The position numbers and the translations under genes are program-made. Positions 29,101-37,417 of a stretch of DNA of 64,000 nucleotides are shown piece after piece. The stretch is taken from positions 992,001 through 1,056,000 of the forward strand of contig NZ_CP094326.1 of the NCBI RefSeq assembly GCF_022760175.1, in the 5' to 3' direction. The DNA is from Zhouia spongiae. Lineage in GTDB: Bacteria; Bacteroidota; Bacteroidia; Flavobacteriales; Flavobacteriaceae. Positions within the stretch are counted from its first letter, which is position 1, and each line of letters opens with the position of its first letter. The notes beneath the pieces were generated by a model. That model ran no database searches, was not told the origin of the DNA, and saw nothing but the letters and a program-made list of their open reading frames with translations.

Positions 29101-29366
29101 CATCCGCAGAGCCCTATTATGAATTGGGGAGCCCACGGTTTGAGAAAGTTACTATTCACTTAAGCGATAAATATTACGATGGTAATACTTTTACGATTGA
29201 AGCAAAAAATGCTTCCCGGGAAAATAAATATATCCACTCTGCGTCCCTGAATGGAAAAGAATTAAAATCCTGGCGCTTTCCGGTAAAAAAATTACAACAA
29301 GGAGGAACGCTTATCCTCGACATGAAAAGTGTACCCGACAAAAAACTGCTAAAAAACGCTGAATAA
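26175..29366 (+). CDS. GH92-family alpha-mannosidase, secreted
   Basis: 1063 residues from the ATG at 26175, which gives a proper signal peptide (MKFTTTIKNGLILFLIS... cleaving after TSAQ); the frame is open 39 codons further upstream. Beyond an N-terminal beta-sandwich of about 280 residues, the GH92 core is recognised by GFSHVHEWTMAG, NMYRAVCGRN, GNESYNYYLDLGYVP and the terminal DEDQGQMSAWFVMS block. GH92 enzymes are Ca2+-dependent exo-alpha-mannosidases acting on N-glycans or mannans. The long N-terminal module (about 240 residues before GTSGSR) contains a carbohydrate-binding-like segment and is not typical of minimal GH92 enzymes. Confidence 0.88.
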   Translation: MKFTTTIKNGLILFLISTIAFYAETSAQSGNKKLLWQIGTPDNAATEFALHKDNEYKNFVPRGFGGTDRSYIIGQSDPADDWPCILPGPMDGFAGYGFWAGRALTQLPVYFNITELDDKGSCILEVNILSVNSSQAPLFRCTINGKKYDSQLKTCNDKNTPDNFKNCTQQLRFEIPASLLKKGINEIIFQNMTGNWCVFDCIQWYGPASVKIAPPGNTLIQSVSFSEKETTKDKNHYLPLHIELLHKGKPVSVRAIVDNIELELLAEQGRSILEFNFPAVEKTKKSKVKVFVNGELKFENRLTRKPGNPVRMSDYVNQFMGTSGSRWMIAPGPWMPMSMVKISPDNEDSNWKAGYDYQVENIMGFSHVHEWTMAGLLMMPANGALYTQPGPENDPDLGYRSRIDKENEIAEVGRYKTKLLDYDIDVELTATTRASMQRYLFPKGKENRVLVDLHFPAEYVWELRDAQVTRVSDTEIEGWALSHCSGTGYAGSQDYTLHFVIQFNKPFKNMGGWVMDRVVSNTDRIDKKTYEPNWTNRLKDFKITDAGAFVNFSSDCKEVLVRTGISLVSTEQARLNLNKEMAEPFGWDFEKIVVNQKNAWDNIFNRVEIETTDYLQKEKFYTNMYRAVCGRNTWSDVNGKWVDMNEQVQTSNPDKPLFGSDGYWGWQWNLVPFYNLILPEFSSNWINTYLEMYDKGGWLPIGNPGMEYYQVMVGQPAIPLIVSAYQHGISDFDKDKMYKAIYHQQTSLMENHPGGSKVGNESYNYYLDLGYVPLNREPHSYVSNTMEYAYQDWCFAQYAKALNIDSTYNTFMKRSENWRNIFDVETGFVRPKNKDGDWIENFDPYHSPGFCESNSWQFSWYVPHNLSGLIKSIGKKRFVSRLEKAMEESEKIYFNALSDNFSKYPINHGNQSNMQSSYIFNHADEPWLTQKWTRAIQEKYYGAGPRNAYPGDEDQGQMSAWFVMSTIGLFEMDGGASAEPYYELGSPRFEKVTIHLSDKYYDGNTFTIEAKNASRENKYIHSASLNGKELKSWRFPVKKLQQGGTLILDMKSVPDKKLLKNAE

Positions 29367-29424
29367 AATTACCGCCGTCCGCTTTGTTCCATATACTTAA
29401 CCGGAAAGCATCACACAACAAACA

Positions 29425-29469
29425 TGGCGATCTCTTTAACCGCAATAACACAATCCCAAGAGATCGCCA
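29425..29469. repeat. Perfect 12-bp inverted repeat with 21-base loop
   Basis: TGGCGATCTCTT (29425-29436) pairs with AAGAGATCGCCA (29458-29469). It lies 59 bp after the GH92 gene. There is no T-run directly after it. It could be a terminator-like structure or an element end. Confidence 0.5.
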
Positions 29470-29620
29470 CACCTCATTCGGTACTGTATTACCGGTCAAC
29501 GGCACAGGAGGCGGAGGAAGAAAACCTGATATTCTTACCGCTTCTCCTTTAAAAAAGAAGAAATACCCGTACATTTGACCTTTGGAACGATTATAACCGT
29601 TCCGGAGTTAATTAAAAATT

Positions 29621-29971
29621 TTGCACAAACTCAAACAACACTTAGTATCCTTTTGTGCTTTGGCACTGTTTTTCGTCAGTACTTTTTCTGCTTATGGAAA
29701 AACTACCGACAAGACCCTATTGCCGTCGAATCAAAAAAATGAGCTTTCTTCTAATCAGCTCAAACATCTATTACTGGCCGAAGAGCTTTCTGCTTATGAA
29801 TACCTTTCGCTAAAAACAGATTTCTTTCCCGTTGACCCGGGTAATTGGTATGAGGTACATATTGATGCCCTAAAACCTTTTAATACTGTCGTTTCAGGCG
29901 AGACACACTATTTGCCGGATTTTAGAGAGCGTATCTGCAAACAACTTTATCCCTTCCATTTTTTCTTTTGA
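29621..29971 (+). CDS. Small secreted protein, unknown function (uncertain)
   Basis: 116 residues with a TTG start. It has a plausible signal peptide (hydrophobic ALALFFVSTFSAYG, about 13-26) followed by a polar stretch. The frame ends in FHFFF, while the next frame continues protein-like for about 20 codons (DLSLPQEEDTG), so a frameshifted or decayed gene is possible. No recognised domain. Confidence 0.4.
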   Translation: MHKLKQHLVSFCALALFFVSTFSAYGKTTDKTLLPSNQKNELSSNQLKHLLLAEELSAYEYLSLKTDFFPVDPGNWYEVHIDALKPFNTVVSGETHYLPDFRERICKQLYPFHFFF

Positions 29972-30037
29972 TCTCAGCCTCCCTCAGGAAGAAGACACTG
30001 GCTGTCTGAACAGTTTAATTAATTATAAAAAAAGAAA

Positions 30038-30505
30038 ATGGATATACCATCAGCAGTAATAGGTATAGGCATGATGCTGTTATTCGTTGTGCCTATCGGA
30101 TACGCTGTCAACAGCGAAAAAAGAAAAGAAAAAAAGATCATTAAAGCCCTCTGTGATTTCGGGCATACTAAAAAACTGGCTATTGACACACATGAAGTAA
30201 TCAGGGAATCAGGGCTAGGCCTCGACCACGGTCGAAGAACACTGGTTTTTCAAAACTCAAAACAAGAACTGTTTGCCATTAAATTAGCAGATATATCACA
30301 GTGCGAAGTTTTAGAGAAAAGGAAGCCCGGCAAAACAAGAAATGCCAAAGGGTCTTTATATCAAGTAGGACTTGCCTTATACGATACGAATGCGAATGCA
30401 AGAGAATTGATTCTTTACAACGAAGACACCGATGGTGTAACAGATGCCGAAAGCCTGATCCCCGTCGCCATTAAATGGAGGTCGGATATTCTAAATCTCT
30501 GTTAA
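30038..30505 (+). CDS. Membrane-anchored protein of unknown function
   Basis: 155 residues: one N-terminal membrane segment (about 5-23), then a basic linker (SEKRKEKKIIK) and a cytoplasmic beta-rich domain. The layout resembles other small single-pass proteins with a PH-like domain, but I cannot name the family. A terminator-like hairpin at 30553-30576 follows. Confidence 0.7.
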   Translation: MDIPSAVIGIGMMLLFVVPIGYAVNSEKRKEKKIIKALCDFGHTKKLAIDTHEVIRESGLGLDHGRRTLVFQNSKQELFAIKLADISQCEVLEKRKPGKTRNAKGSLYQVGLALYDTNANARELILYNEDTDGVTDAESLIPVAIKWRSDILNLC

Positions 30506-30552
30506 ATATAAGGATTCTTTGATTTTAACATAAAAGTAATTTTGTACTTTTA

Positions 30553-30576
30553 AATCCCGTTTCGGCGGGATTTTTT
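30553..30576 (+). terminator. Intrinsic terminator
   Basis: Stem AATCCCG (30553-30559), loop of five bases, arm CGGGATT (30565-30571), then a T-run. A TAnnTTTG box (TAATTTTG, 30537-30544) lies just before it, so it may instead sit in the leader of the DinB gene. Confidence 0.65.
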
Positions 30577-30590
30577 ATGACCAAATCACT

Positions 30591-31094
30591 ATGAAAAAAC
30601 TACTCGCTTTTACAATATTATTTATAGCCGCAAAAGGATTGGCTCAAAATGAACCTGTCTCAGCTTTTCTTGAAAAATGGGAAAATTCAAAAAATTACCT
30701 CGTTCAAATGGTTGATGCCATGCCTGCGGATGCTTTTAGTTATAAGCCTTCCGAGAGGCAGATGACTTTCTCAAAACAGTTACAACACATACAACAAAAT
30801 ATGGTATGGCTGGGTTCGGAGTATTTTCATGCCGATAAAATCGAAATCGCCGATCTTGAATCCGATAAAAAATTAACCATCGAAAGCATCAAAAAGTCAT
30901 TTGATATTGTCGCTCAAGCTATCAAAAACACAAATCCGGAAGAACTTAAAGAAACCGTAAAGTTCTTTGCCGGACCCAAAACCAAACTCCAGATCCTTAA
31001 CCTGTTACAAGACCATGTAACCCATCATCGCGGACAGTTGATAGTATACCTGAACCTTAACAATATAGAGCCACCCCGTTATGTTGGCTGGTAA
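30591..31094 (+). CDS. Exported DinB-family protein
   Basis: 167 residues. Signal peptide MKKLLAFTILFIAAKGLAQ. The mature part is a four-helix DinB/YfiT bundle with LQHIQQNMVWLG (conserved His) and the C-terminal HVTHHRGQLIVYL motif that supplies two more metal-binding histidines. Exported DinB-like proteins are common in Bacteroidota; the reaction is unknown (thiol-dependent transferase in characterised relatives). Confidence 0.88.
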   Translation: MKKLLAFTILFIAAKGLAQNEPVSAFLEKWENSKNYLVQMVDAMPADAFSYKPSERQMTFSKQLQHIQQNMVWLGSEYFHADKIEIADLESDKKLTIESIKKSFDIVAQAIKNTNPEELKETVKFFAGPKTKLQILNLLQDHVTHHRGQLIVYLNLNNIEPPRYVGW

Positions 31095-31270
31095 GTTTCT
31101 TCGGTACCGGTGAAGCAAGAGTATATTTTGCCGGGGCAAGCCCCCATGTCGCTCACACAGAAAAATTTAAAAAAGCATTCCAATACCCGCCACAGCGCAT
31201 TTTTAAATATCACTTAGTGAGTAAACCTATATTTTTTATTAAATTAGCATACGAACGACCTTAAAAGACC

Positions 31271-32398
31271 ATGACCCTATTAATAGTTTACGCAGTAATT
31301 TCTATTTTCTTTTCATTTTTATGTTCCATATTGGAAGCTGTACTGCTCAGTATCACTCCCACTTTTATCAACTTGAAAAAGCAGGAAGGAAAAGCCTATG
31401 CCGATACGCTTGAATCCCTTAAACAAGATATCGACAAACCCCTTATTGCGATCCTCACAATAAATACAATTGCCCATACCGTAGGAGCTATCCTTGTAGG
31501 AGTACAGGCAGAAAAAACGTTTGGAAGCGGAAATAATTCTGTGGGAATCGTTTCGGCAGTGATGACATTTCTCATCCTGGTGCTCTCTGAAATCATCCCT
31601 AAAACCATAGGCGCTACCTATTGGAAACGCCTTTCAGGCTTTGCTGCCTCTACGCTTACCATAATGGTGAACGTACTGAAATACACGGGGATTCTCTGGA
31701 TCCTCCAGCTTACCACCAAAGTTATCGGCGGTAAAAGTGCTCACGGTTCTGTTTTCAGTCGCGAAGAATTCAGTTCGATGGCAGATATTGCCCATCAGGA
31801 GGGTGTTTTTGAAGAATCTGAAAGTAAGGTCATTAAAAACCTTCTCAAATTCGACGAAGTAAAGGCCAAAGATATTATGACTCCGCGAACGGTAATGAAG
31901 ATAGTTTCCGAAGACACTACAATAAAGAAATTCCTGGCCGACAACCCAAAACTCCGGTTTTCACGGATCCCCCTTTTTAAGGATAATATCGATAACATCT
32001 CCGGTTTTGTGCTAAAGGATCAGGTGATGGAAGAAATGATCAACGGACATGGTGACGCCCCTCTTTCCACCATAAAAAGAGATATCCTCATTGTCCGCAG
32101 GGATATGCCTATTCCTACTTTGTTTGAAGAACTTATCAGTGAAAAAAGGCACATCGCATTGGTAGTAGATGAATACGGAACTATTGGCGGACTGGTTACC
32201 ATGGAAGATATTATTGAAACCCTGCTCGGCCTCGAAATTGTAGACGAAAGTGATAACGTGGAAGACCTGCAACAACTGGCCCGCCGTAACTGGCAAACAA
32301 GAGCAGAACGTCTGGGCATTCTGAATAAAGAAGATTTTTCCAACCTCGATTCAAAATCGAATGAAGAAGAAAACACACATAAAAAAGACGTGCATTAA
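31271..32398 (+). CDS. CNNM/CorC-type membrane protein with CBS pair
   Basis: 375 residues. The N-terminal DUF21 (CNNM) domain has three to four membrane helices (TLLIVYAVISIFFSFLCSILEAVLL...), followed by a CBS-pair domain starting near DIMTPRTVMKI. The usual C-terminal CorC domain is missing or very short. Family members are linked to Mg2+/divalent-cation efflux. Its 3' end overlaps the MGMT gene by 38 bases in another frame. Confidence 0.85.
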   Translation: MTLLIVYAVISIFFSFLCSILEAVLLSITPTFINLKKQEGKAYADTLESLKQDIDKPLIAILTINTIAHTVGAILVGVQAEKTFGSGNNSVGIVSAVMTFLILVLSEIIPKTIGATYWKRLSGFAASTLTIMVNVLKYTGILWILQLTTKVIGGKSAHGSVFSREEFSSMADIAHQEGVFEESESKVIKNLLKFDEVKAKDIMTPRTVMKIVSEDTTIKKFLADNPKLRFSRIPLFKDNIDNISGFVLKDQVMEEMINGHGDAPLSTIKRDILIVRRDMPIPTLFEELISEKRHIALVVDEYGTIGGLVTMEDIIETLLGLEIVDESDNVEDLQQLARRNWQTRAERLGILNKEDFSNLDSKSNEEENTHKKDVH

Positions 32399-32855
32399 AA
32401 CCCCCTTGGGGCCTGCCATAATAGAAGGAGATGAATCCGGGATAACAGCTATAAAAGTTTCGGACAACAACCGGGAACCTATCTCCGAAAATATTCCGGA
32501 CATCCTAAAAGATTGTGCAACGCAACTGGATGAATATTTTAAAGGCGAAAGAAGGGATTTCTGTTTAAAACTGAATCCGGACGGAACCGATTTTCAAAAA
32601 AAGGTTTGGGAAGAGCTCCTGAAAATCCCTTATGGCACATCGACTTCCTACCTTGAACTTTCTAAAAAACTTGGCGACGTGAAGGCTATAAGAGCTGTGG
32701 CTGCCGCAAACGGCAAAAATCCGCTTTGGATTGTTGTGCCTTGTCATCGGGTCATTGGCAGCGACGGATCACTAACCGGATATGCAGGAGGGATATGGAG
32801 AAAAAAATGGCTGTTGGAACATGAAAATCCATCGCCGCAACAATCTTTATTTTAA
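32361..32855 (+). CDS. Methylated-DNA--[protein]-cysteine S-methyltransferase
   Basis: 164 residues. The acceptor cysteine is C128 in PCHRV (127-131), with FQKKVWEELLKIPYG helix and the late GYAGG. It removes O6-alkyl groups from guanine by suicide transfer. It lacks an Ada domain. It starts inside the end of the CNNM gene, implying translational coupling. Confidence 0.94.
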   Translation: MKKKTHIKKTCIKTPLGPAIIEGDESGITAIKVSDNNREPISENIPDILKDCATQLDEYFKGERRDFCLKLNPDGTDFQKKVWEELLKIPYGTSTSYLELSKKLGDVKAIRAVAAANGKNPLWIVVPCHRVIGSDGSLTGYAGGIWRKKWLLEHENPSPQQSLF

Positions 32856-32897
32856 GGAAATAACCTTATCTTTATTCTGAACCTGAATAATCAAACC

Positions 32898-34046
32898 ATG
32901 AAAATATTTAGACTTTTGTTCAAATGGGCTCTTATCCCTTTTGGCGTACTGATCTTACTACTTTACATATTCGACTACGATTACCTGATCAAAGCCGTAC
33001 GGACCATTTACCTAAACGGGCAGACAACTGCTTATCTCGACGATTATAAAGTATTTGACAACAGGACCATAGAAACAGACACTCCGCAGCCCTGGCCCAA
33101 AAGCACTGCCTATAATACTGTTCCTGCAACAGACAGCCTCAATAACATACATGAAAAGTATCAGTCGGTAGCATTTTTGGTTATTAAAAATGACAGCCTG
33201 TGGCATGAAGCCTATTTTGATGGCTATGACAAAGACTCGAAAAGCAATTCTTTCTCTATGGCCAAAAGCATGGTGTCCGCTATGCTGGGTAAAGCCATTA
33301 TGGAAGGCAAAGTAAAAGGTTTAGACCAACCTGTAAGCGATTATTTCCCTGTATTTTCTGAAGGCCTGGCAGCAAAAATGACAGTTGGGGACCTCTCCTC
33401 TATGTCGAGCGGATTAAATTGGGATGAAGCCTATTATTCGCCGTTCTCCATAACAACAAGAGCTTATTTTGATGAAAATCTGCGCAACGTTATCCTTAAC
33501 CTTAAAGTCATTGATGAACCGGGACGATCGTATAAATACCTGAGTGGCAATACCCAGCTGCTGGGAATGGTACTGGAAAAAGCTACCGGTGAGTCGATGT
33601 CCGAGTATTTATCTGAAAAATTCTGGAAACCAATGGGCGCTGAAAATGAAGCCTTCTGGCAACTCGACAGCCAGGAAGACGGGCTCGAAAAAGCTTATTG
33701 CTGTATCGCCAGTAACGCCCGCGACTTTGCCCGTTTCGGAAAATTATACAAAGATCATGGCAAATGGAATGGCCGGCAATTACTCGACTCAGCCTTCGTA
33801 GCGAAATCGATCACACCCCGTTTCAAAAAGGACTGGATGTACGGATACGGATTCTGGTTGCTCCCCTACAACGGAAAAAATTTCTTTATGCTCAGAGGGC
33901 ATCTCGGACAGTATGTAATAGTTGAACCTGTTGACAACATAATAATAGTCAGGCTCGGACACGAAAGAGCAGAAGCAAAATCAGGCGATCCGTACCGTGA
34001 CGATATCTACGGATATATAAATGAAACATATAAAATGCTCCGGTGA
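32898..34046 (+). CDS. Serine hydrolase, beta-lactamase class C family
   Basis: 382 residues. An N-terminal membrane anchor (about 10-25) places it on the outer face of the inner membrane or periplasm. The catalytic SxxK is SMAK at 120-123, with a Tyr-containing second motif YLSGN (214-218) and the late RGHLGQ box. Members include D-aminopeptidases, esterases and 6-aminohexanoate-dimer hydrolases; the substrate is unknown. The stop overlaps the next start (TGATG). Confidence 0.88.
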   Translation: MKIFRLLFKWALIPFGVLILLLYIFDYDYLIKAVRTIYLNGQTTAYLDDYKVFDNRTIETDTPQPWPKSTAYNTVPATDSLNNIHEKYQSVAFLVIKNDSLWHEAYFDGYDKDSKSNSFSMAKSMVSAMLGKAIMEGKVKGLDQPVSDYFPVFSEGLAAKMTVGDLSSMSSGLNWDEAYYSPFSITTRAYFDENLRNVILNLKVIDEPGRSYKYLSGNTQLLGMVLEKATGESMSEYLSEKFWKPMGAENEAFWQLDSQEDGLEKAYCCIASNARDFARFGKLYKDHGKWNGRQLLDSAFVAKSITPRFKKDWMYGYGFWLLPYNGKNFFMLRGHLGQYVIVEPVDNIIIVRLGHERAEAKSGDPYRDDIYGYINETYKMLR

Positions 34047-34759
34047 TGCAACGTAAGCTACAGCTCGAAAACATTCTTTTTTTGGATATAGAAACCGTTC
34101 CTGAAAATGAGCATTATATTGAACTTACGGAAGAGAAAAAAGAACTGTGGGCCCAAAAAACCTCGTATCAGCGCAAAGACGAATTCTCCCCGGAAGAATT
34201 TTATCACAGAGCCGGGATATGGGCAGAATTTGGCAAGATCGTTTGTATATCTGTTGGTTACTTTACCTTTAAAGGAGACCTCAGAAACTTTAGAGTTACT
34301 TCTTTTCATGGTGACGAGCAAAAACTCCTCACAGATTTTAAATCCATGCTCGAAACCCACTTTAACCGCCCGCAACATGTACTATGTGCCCATAACGGCA
34401 AAGAATTTGATTTTCCATATATCGCCAGAAGAATGATTATTCATGGAATCTCATTACCGGAGAAATTAAACTTAATGGGGAAAAAACCCTGGGAAGTTCC
34501 ACACCTGGATACAATGGAGCTATGGCGCTTTGGTGATTACAAACACTTTACCTCCCTTAAACTGTTAACCAATATTTTAAATATACCATCTCCTAAAGAT
34601 GATATTGACGGAAGCATGGTGAGAAATGTATATTACGATGACAACGACATCGATAAAATCATTATCTATTGCGAAAAAGATACCGTGGCAGTAGCACAAG
34701 TACTCTTAAGGCTTCAGGGCAAAGAGATTCTTTCTGAAGACGAAATATTGCATGTTTGA
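34046..34759 (+). CDS. Predicted PolB-type 3'-5' exonuclease
   Basis: 237 residues from the ATG at 34046 (TGATG overlap with the hydrolase gene). DEDD-type exonuclease motifs: FLDIETVP (Exo I), AHNGKEFDFPYI (Exo II) and YCEKDTVAVAQ (Exo III). It matches the stand-alone exonuclease domain related to that of DNA polymerase B. The role in repair is inferred. Confidence 0.88.
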   Translation: MQRKLQLENILFLDIETVPENEHYIELTEEKKELWAQKTSYQRKDEFSPEEFYHRAGIWAEFGKIVCISVGYFTFKGDLRNFRVTSFHGDEQKLLTDFKSMLETHFNRPQHVLCAHNGKEFDFPYIARRMIIHGISLPEKLNLMGKKPWEVPHLDTMELWRFGDYKHFTSLKLLTNILNIPSPKDDIDGSMVRNVYYDDNDIDKIIIYCEKDTVAVAQVLLRLQGKEILSEDEILHV

Positions 34760-35204
34760 CACTCCTTAAACACGCATACCTGTTCCTGCTTCAAGATTGA
34801 ATGGCAGTAATCTGTAGAAAATTTAATTTTATCCGATTTATTTCCTTTCTTCCAAACAAATCTGTAATTTTTATATACTATTTCGAATATCCGTAAGCTG
34901 TCATTTATATCAATCAATGGCCGGTCGGACATTACTGAAATAAAAATATATTTTCATTGAAAGTACACAGCAGAACTATCGGGACCTCATGCCAGTACCT
35001 TAAGTTCAATAAGCTCTTAACGGCACTGGAAGTAATAGTGCGTTATGGGGTCATGTGTACAACCGGACATCCGTAAACCCTTTAAAACAAACACCTTGAA
35101 CCAGTACAAAAAATCAAAAACTATATATAAAGATTTTACATATCCGGACAATTGTCAAAACCAACATTAAACCTCTCTGGGTGAGAGAACCAGAACAAAC
35201 CCAC
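34760..35204. other. 445-bp intergenic region
   Basis: AT-rich, no recognised gene. A minus-strand open frame of 72 codons (34714-34932) overlaps the preceding gene and shows no known motif; I do not consider it supported. No strong promoter box was found. Confidence 0.5.
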
Positions 35205-35759
35205 ATGAAACACTTAACAACACATATCTTTTTTATACTATGTATAAGCCTCTTGGTTTCTTGTGCTCCAGTAAAAGTAGAATCAACCCGGTTAGACCGG
35301 TTCAGATTCACTCAGAAATACCGGTCGTTTAATTTTTATGATATAAAAGTTCAAAATGCCGATTCCGGTTTCGTAAAGAATCATTCAAAACTCAATATGC
35401 TTAAATCGGCTATCGAGCATGAGATGAACACTCTTGGTTTCCTCAAATCGGAAAATCCGGATTTATTGGTAAATCTGGCAATAAATATTGAAGAAAAAAT
35501 ACAAACCAGAGAGACAGGTATACGTGATGCCCCTCCATATATGGGACAAAGGAGCTATCATTGGGAGGTGGAGGAGGTTCCCGTTGGAAAGTACAAAGAA
35601 GGCACCATGGTTATAGACCTTATTGACCGTAAAACAAATACTATGATAGGGCAGGCTGTAGCCTCAGGGGTAATCGTAAAAAATGATGACCATCTGAAAA
35701 AACGCGTTGATGAATGCATACACGTAATTTTCAATCAAATGATTAGGCCCAAAAAATAA
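35205..35759 (+). CDS. DUF4136-type lipoprotein
   Basis: 184 residues from the ATG at 35205, which places a lipoprotein signal (MKHLTTHIFFILCISLLVSC) at the very N-terminus; the lipidated Cys is C20 in LLVSCAP. The mature domain (YRSFNFYDIKV...; GTMVIDLIDRKTNTMIGQAVASG) fits DUF4136 lipoproteins of Bacteroidota. The function is unknown; the likely location is the outer membrane. Confidence 0.85.
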   Translation: MKHLTTHIFFILCISLLVSCAPVKVESTRLDRFRFTQKYRSFNFYDIKVQNADSGFVKNHSKLNMLKSAIEHEMNTLGFLKSENPDLLVNLAINIEEKIQTRETGIRDAPPYMGQRSYHWEVEEVPVGKYKEGTMVIDLIDRKTNTMIGQAVASGVIVKNDDHLKKRVDECIHVIFNQMIRPKK

Positions 35760-35974
35760 ATCAGGCGCTCCACCCGCAAAAAATGAAACGCCTGCTCCTC
35801 TAAATCTTGTATATGAGAATCCAAACATATAAAATTTATCGATGCTCACATACCTTATTAACATTATTTGGGATAAGATTAACGTTCCTCCTATCAGATA
35901 CTCAGCACATTATCGCTCCCGAAACCATATCAATCATGCAGGATATCCTTTCGGCCATCTCACGATAAGCGGCA

Positions 35975-37411
35975 CTATCTGTCAAATGAAAACAATGGAT
36001 TAGGGGTGTTCTCCACCCTCATGACCGAGTCCATCATTTTAACTATTTCCGGATGCTTCTCTGCTACATTCATAGTTTCGGAAGGATCCTCACTTAAATT
36101 ATAAAGCTCAATAGCTGCATTGCGATCTTGTTTTACTTTTAAACGGATAGCTTTCCACGGACCTTTTAACAAAGCCTGCTTTCCTCCTCCTTCATAAAAC
36201 TCCCAATACAAATGATCATGCTTTTCCTGTGTTCCGGCGCCTGTTAACTCATTAACAAATGAAATTCCCGTAGTATTAAGATAATCGGCTGAACCTCCCG
36301 CCAGTTCATAAAACGTTGGCAGGATATCCCAAAAAGCCCCGGTATGATCACTTACTTTGTTCGCTGAAATGGTTCCCGGCCAATAAGCAATAAAAGGCTC
36401 GCGTATCCCTCCTTCGTACAAATCTCTCTTCACTCCCTTATAAACCCCGCTACTCTTAAAGAAATCTACATCACTTCTCTGACGTCCTCCTTCAATATGA
36501 GTTCCGTTATCACTGGTAAAAACTACCAGGGTATTTTCATCTAATCCCTTTCTCTTCAATGCTGCCATCACCTGTCCTACATAGTCATCGATGCTGCTGA
36601 CCATGGCAGCATATGCTGCTTTCGGAAATGGTTGCCCCCCATAATGCCTGCCATCGGGCCATGCGCTTTCAGGAGCAAACTGACTATCTCCCTGTTCGTC
36701 CAAATACATGTCTAAATACTTCTGGGGCACAAGCAGCTCAGCATGAGGTACCGTAAAAGACAGGTACAGAAAAAACGGTGCCTCTTCCGTTTGCCCATCT
36801 ATAAAACTCAATGCTTTTCGGGTAAAAATATCATTCCCGTAGCTATTGGCCGGTACAGGCATCTTTTTTACCATGCCGTCAGTTAATGTCCATAAGGAAT
36901 CCGGTCGCTGGTAATGAGCATCGACATGATGCAGGTGACCCGTAAATTCATCCCAACCTTTTTTTTCCGGGGAGCCGGAAGTCCCTTCAACCCCCAATCC
37001 CCATTTACCATACATTGCAGTTCGGTACCCTTGCTTTTTTAACAACTGAGGTATAATAGTATCCTGATCCCTCAACGGAAATTCCCCATTACCTCTTATA
37101 TGTGTAACCCCGGTATGTTGTCCCGTCATTAAACTCGCCCTCGAAGGTGCACATACAGTACTGCCCGCATAAAACTGAGTAAACCTCATCCCTTTTGATG
37201 CCATTTCATCAAGGTGCGGTGTCTTTATATACTCCTGCCCATAACTGCCTAAATCACCTATCCCCATATCATCAGCTATGATAAATACAATATTCGGCTT
37301 AACGGAACGCTGATTTTCCCGCTCTTTCGGGCTACCGTTACACGATAAGCACAGCGAAAGTATGAGTAACGATTTTAACGGATACATACCATGTTTTACA
37401 GAAAATCTCAT
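35975..37411 (-). CDS. Sulfatase (arylsulfatase A family), lipoprotein
   Basis: 478 residues. The signal ends in LCLSC (Cys24), so it is likely lipidated. The sulfatase signature C-x-P-S-R is CAPSR with C87, which is converted to formylglycine by an anSME; ADD at 46-48 supplies metal ligands; VFTSDNGTH is the second signature. It removes sulfate esters from glycans. It lies 6 bp downstream of a second sulfatase on the same strand. Substrate specificity cannot be read from the sequence. Confidence 0.92.
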   Translation of the reverse strand: MRFSVKHGMYPLKSLLILSLCLSCNGSPKERENQRSVKPNIVFIIADDMGIGDLGSYGQEYIKTPHLDEMASKGMRFTQFYAGSTVCAPSRASLMTGQHTGVTHIRGNGEFPLRDQDTIIPQLLKKQGYRTAMYGKWGLGVEGTSGSPEKKGWDEFTGHLHHVDAHYQRPDSLWTLTDGMVKKMPVPANSYGNDIFTRKALSFIDGQTEEAPFFLYLSFTVPHAELLVPQKYLDMYLDEQGDSQFAPESAWPDGRHYGGQPFPKAAYAAMVSSIDDYVGQVMAALKRKGLDENTLVVFTSDNGTHIEGGRQRSDVDFFKSSGVYKGVKRDLYEGGIREPFIAYWPGTISANKVSDHTGAFWDILPTFYELAGGSADYLNTTGISFVNELTGAGTQEKHDHLYWEFYEGGGKQALLKGPWKAIRLKVKQDRNAAIELYNLSEDPSETMNVAEKHPEIVKMMDSVMRVENTPNPLFSFDR

Positions 37412-37417
37412 GTTTGG

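Noticed and set aside
29384-29578. 64-codon plus frame after the GH92 gene
   Set aside because: It spans an inverted repeat, has no motif and a basic low-complexity end; probably non-coding.
34714-34932. Minus-strand 72-codon frame after the exonuclease gene
   Set aside because: Overlaps a real gene, no motif, no promoter box.
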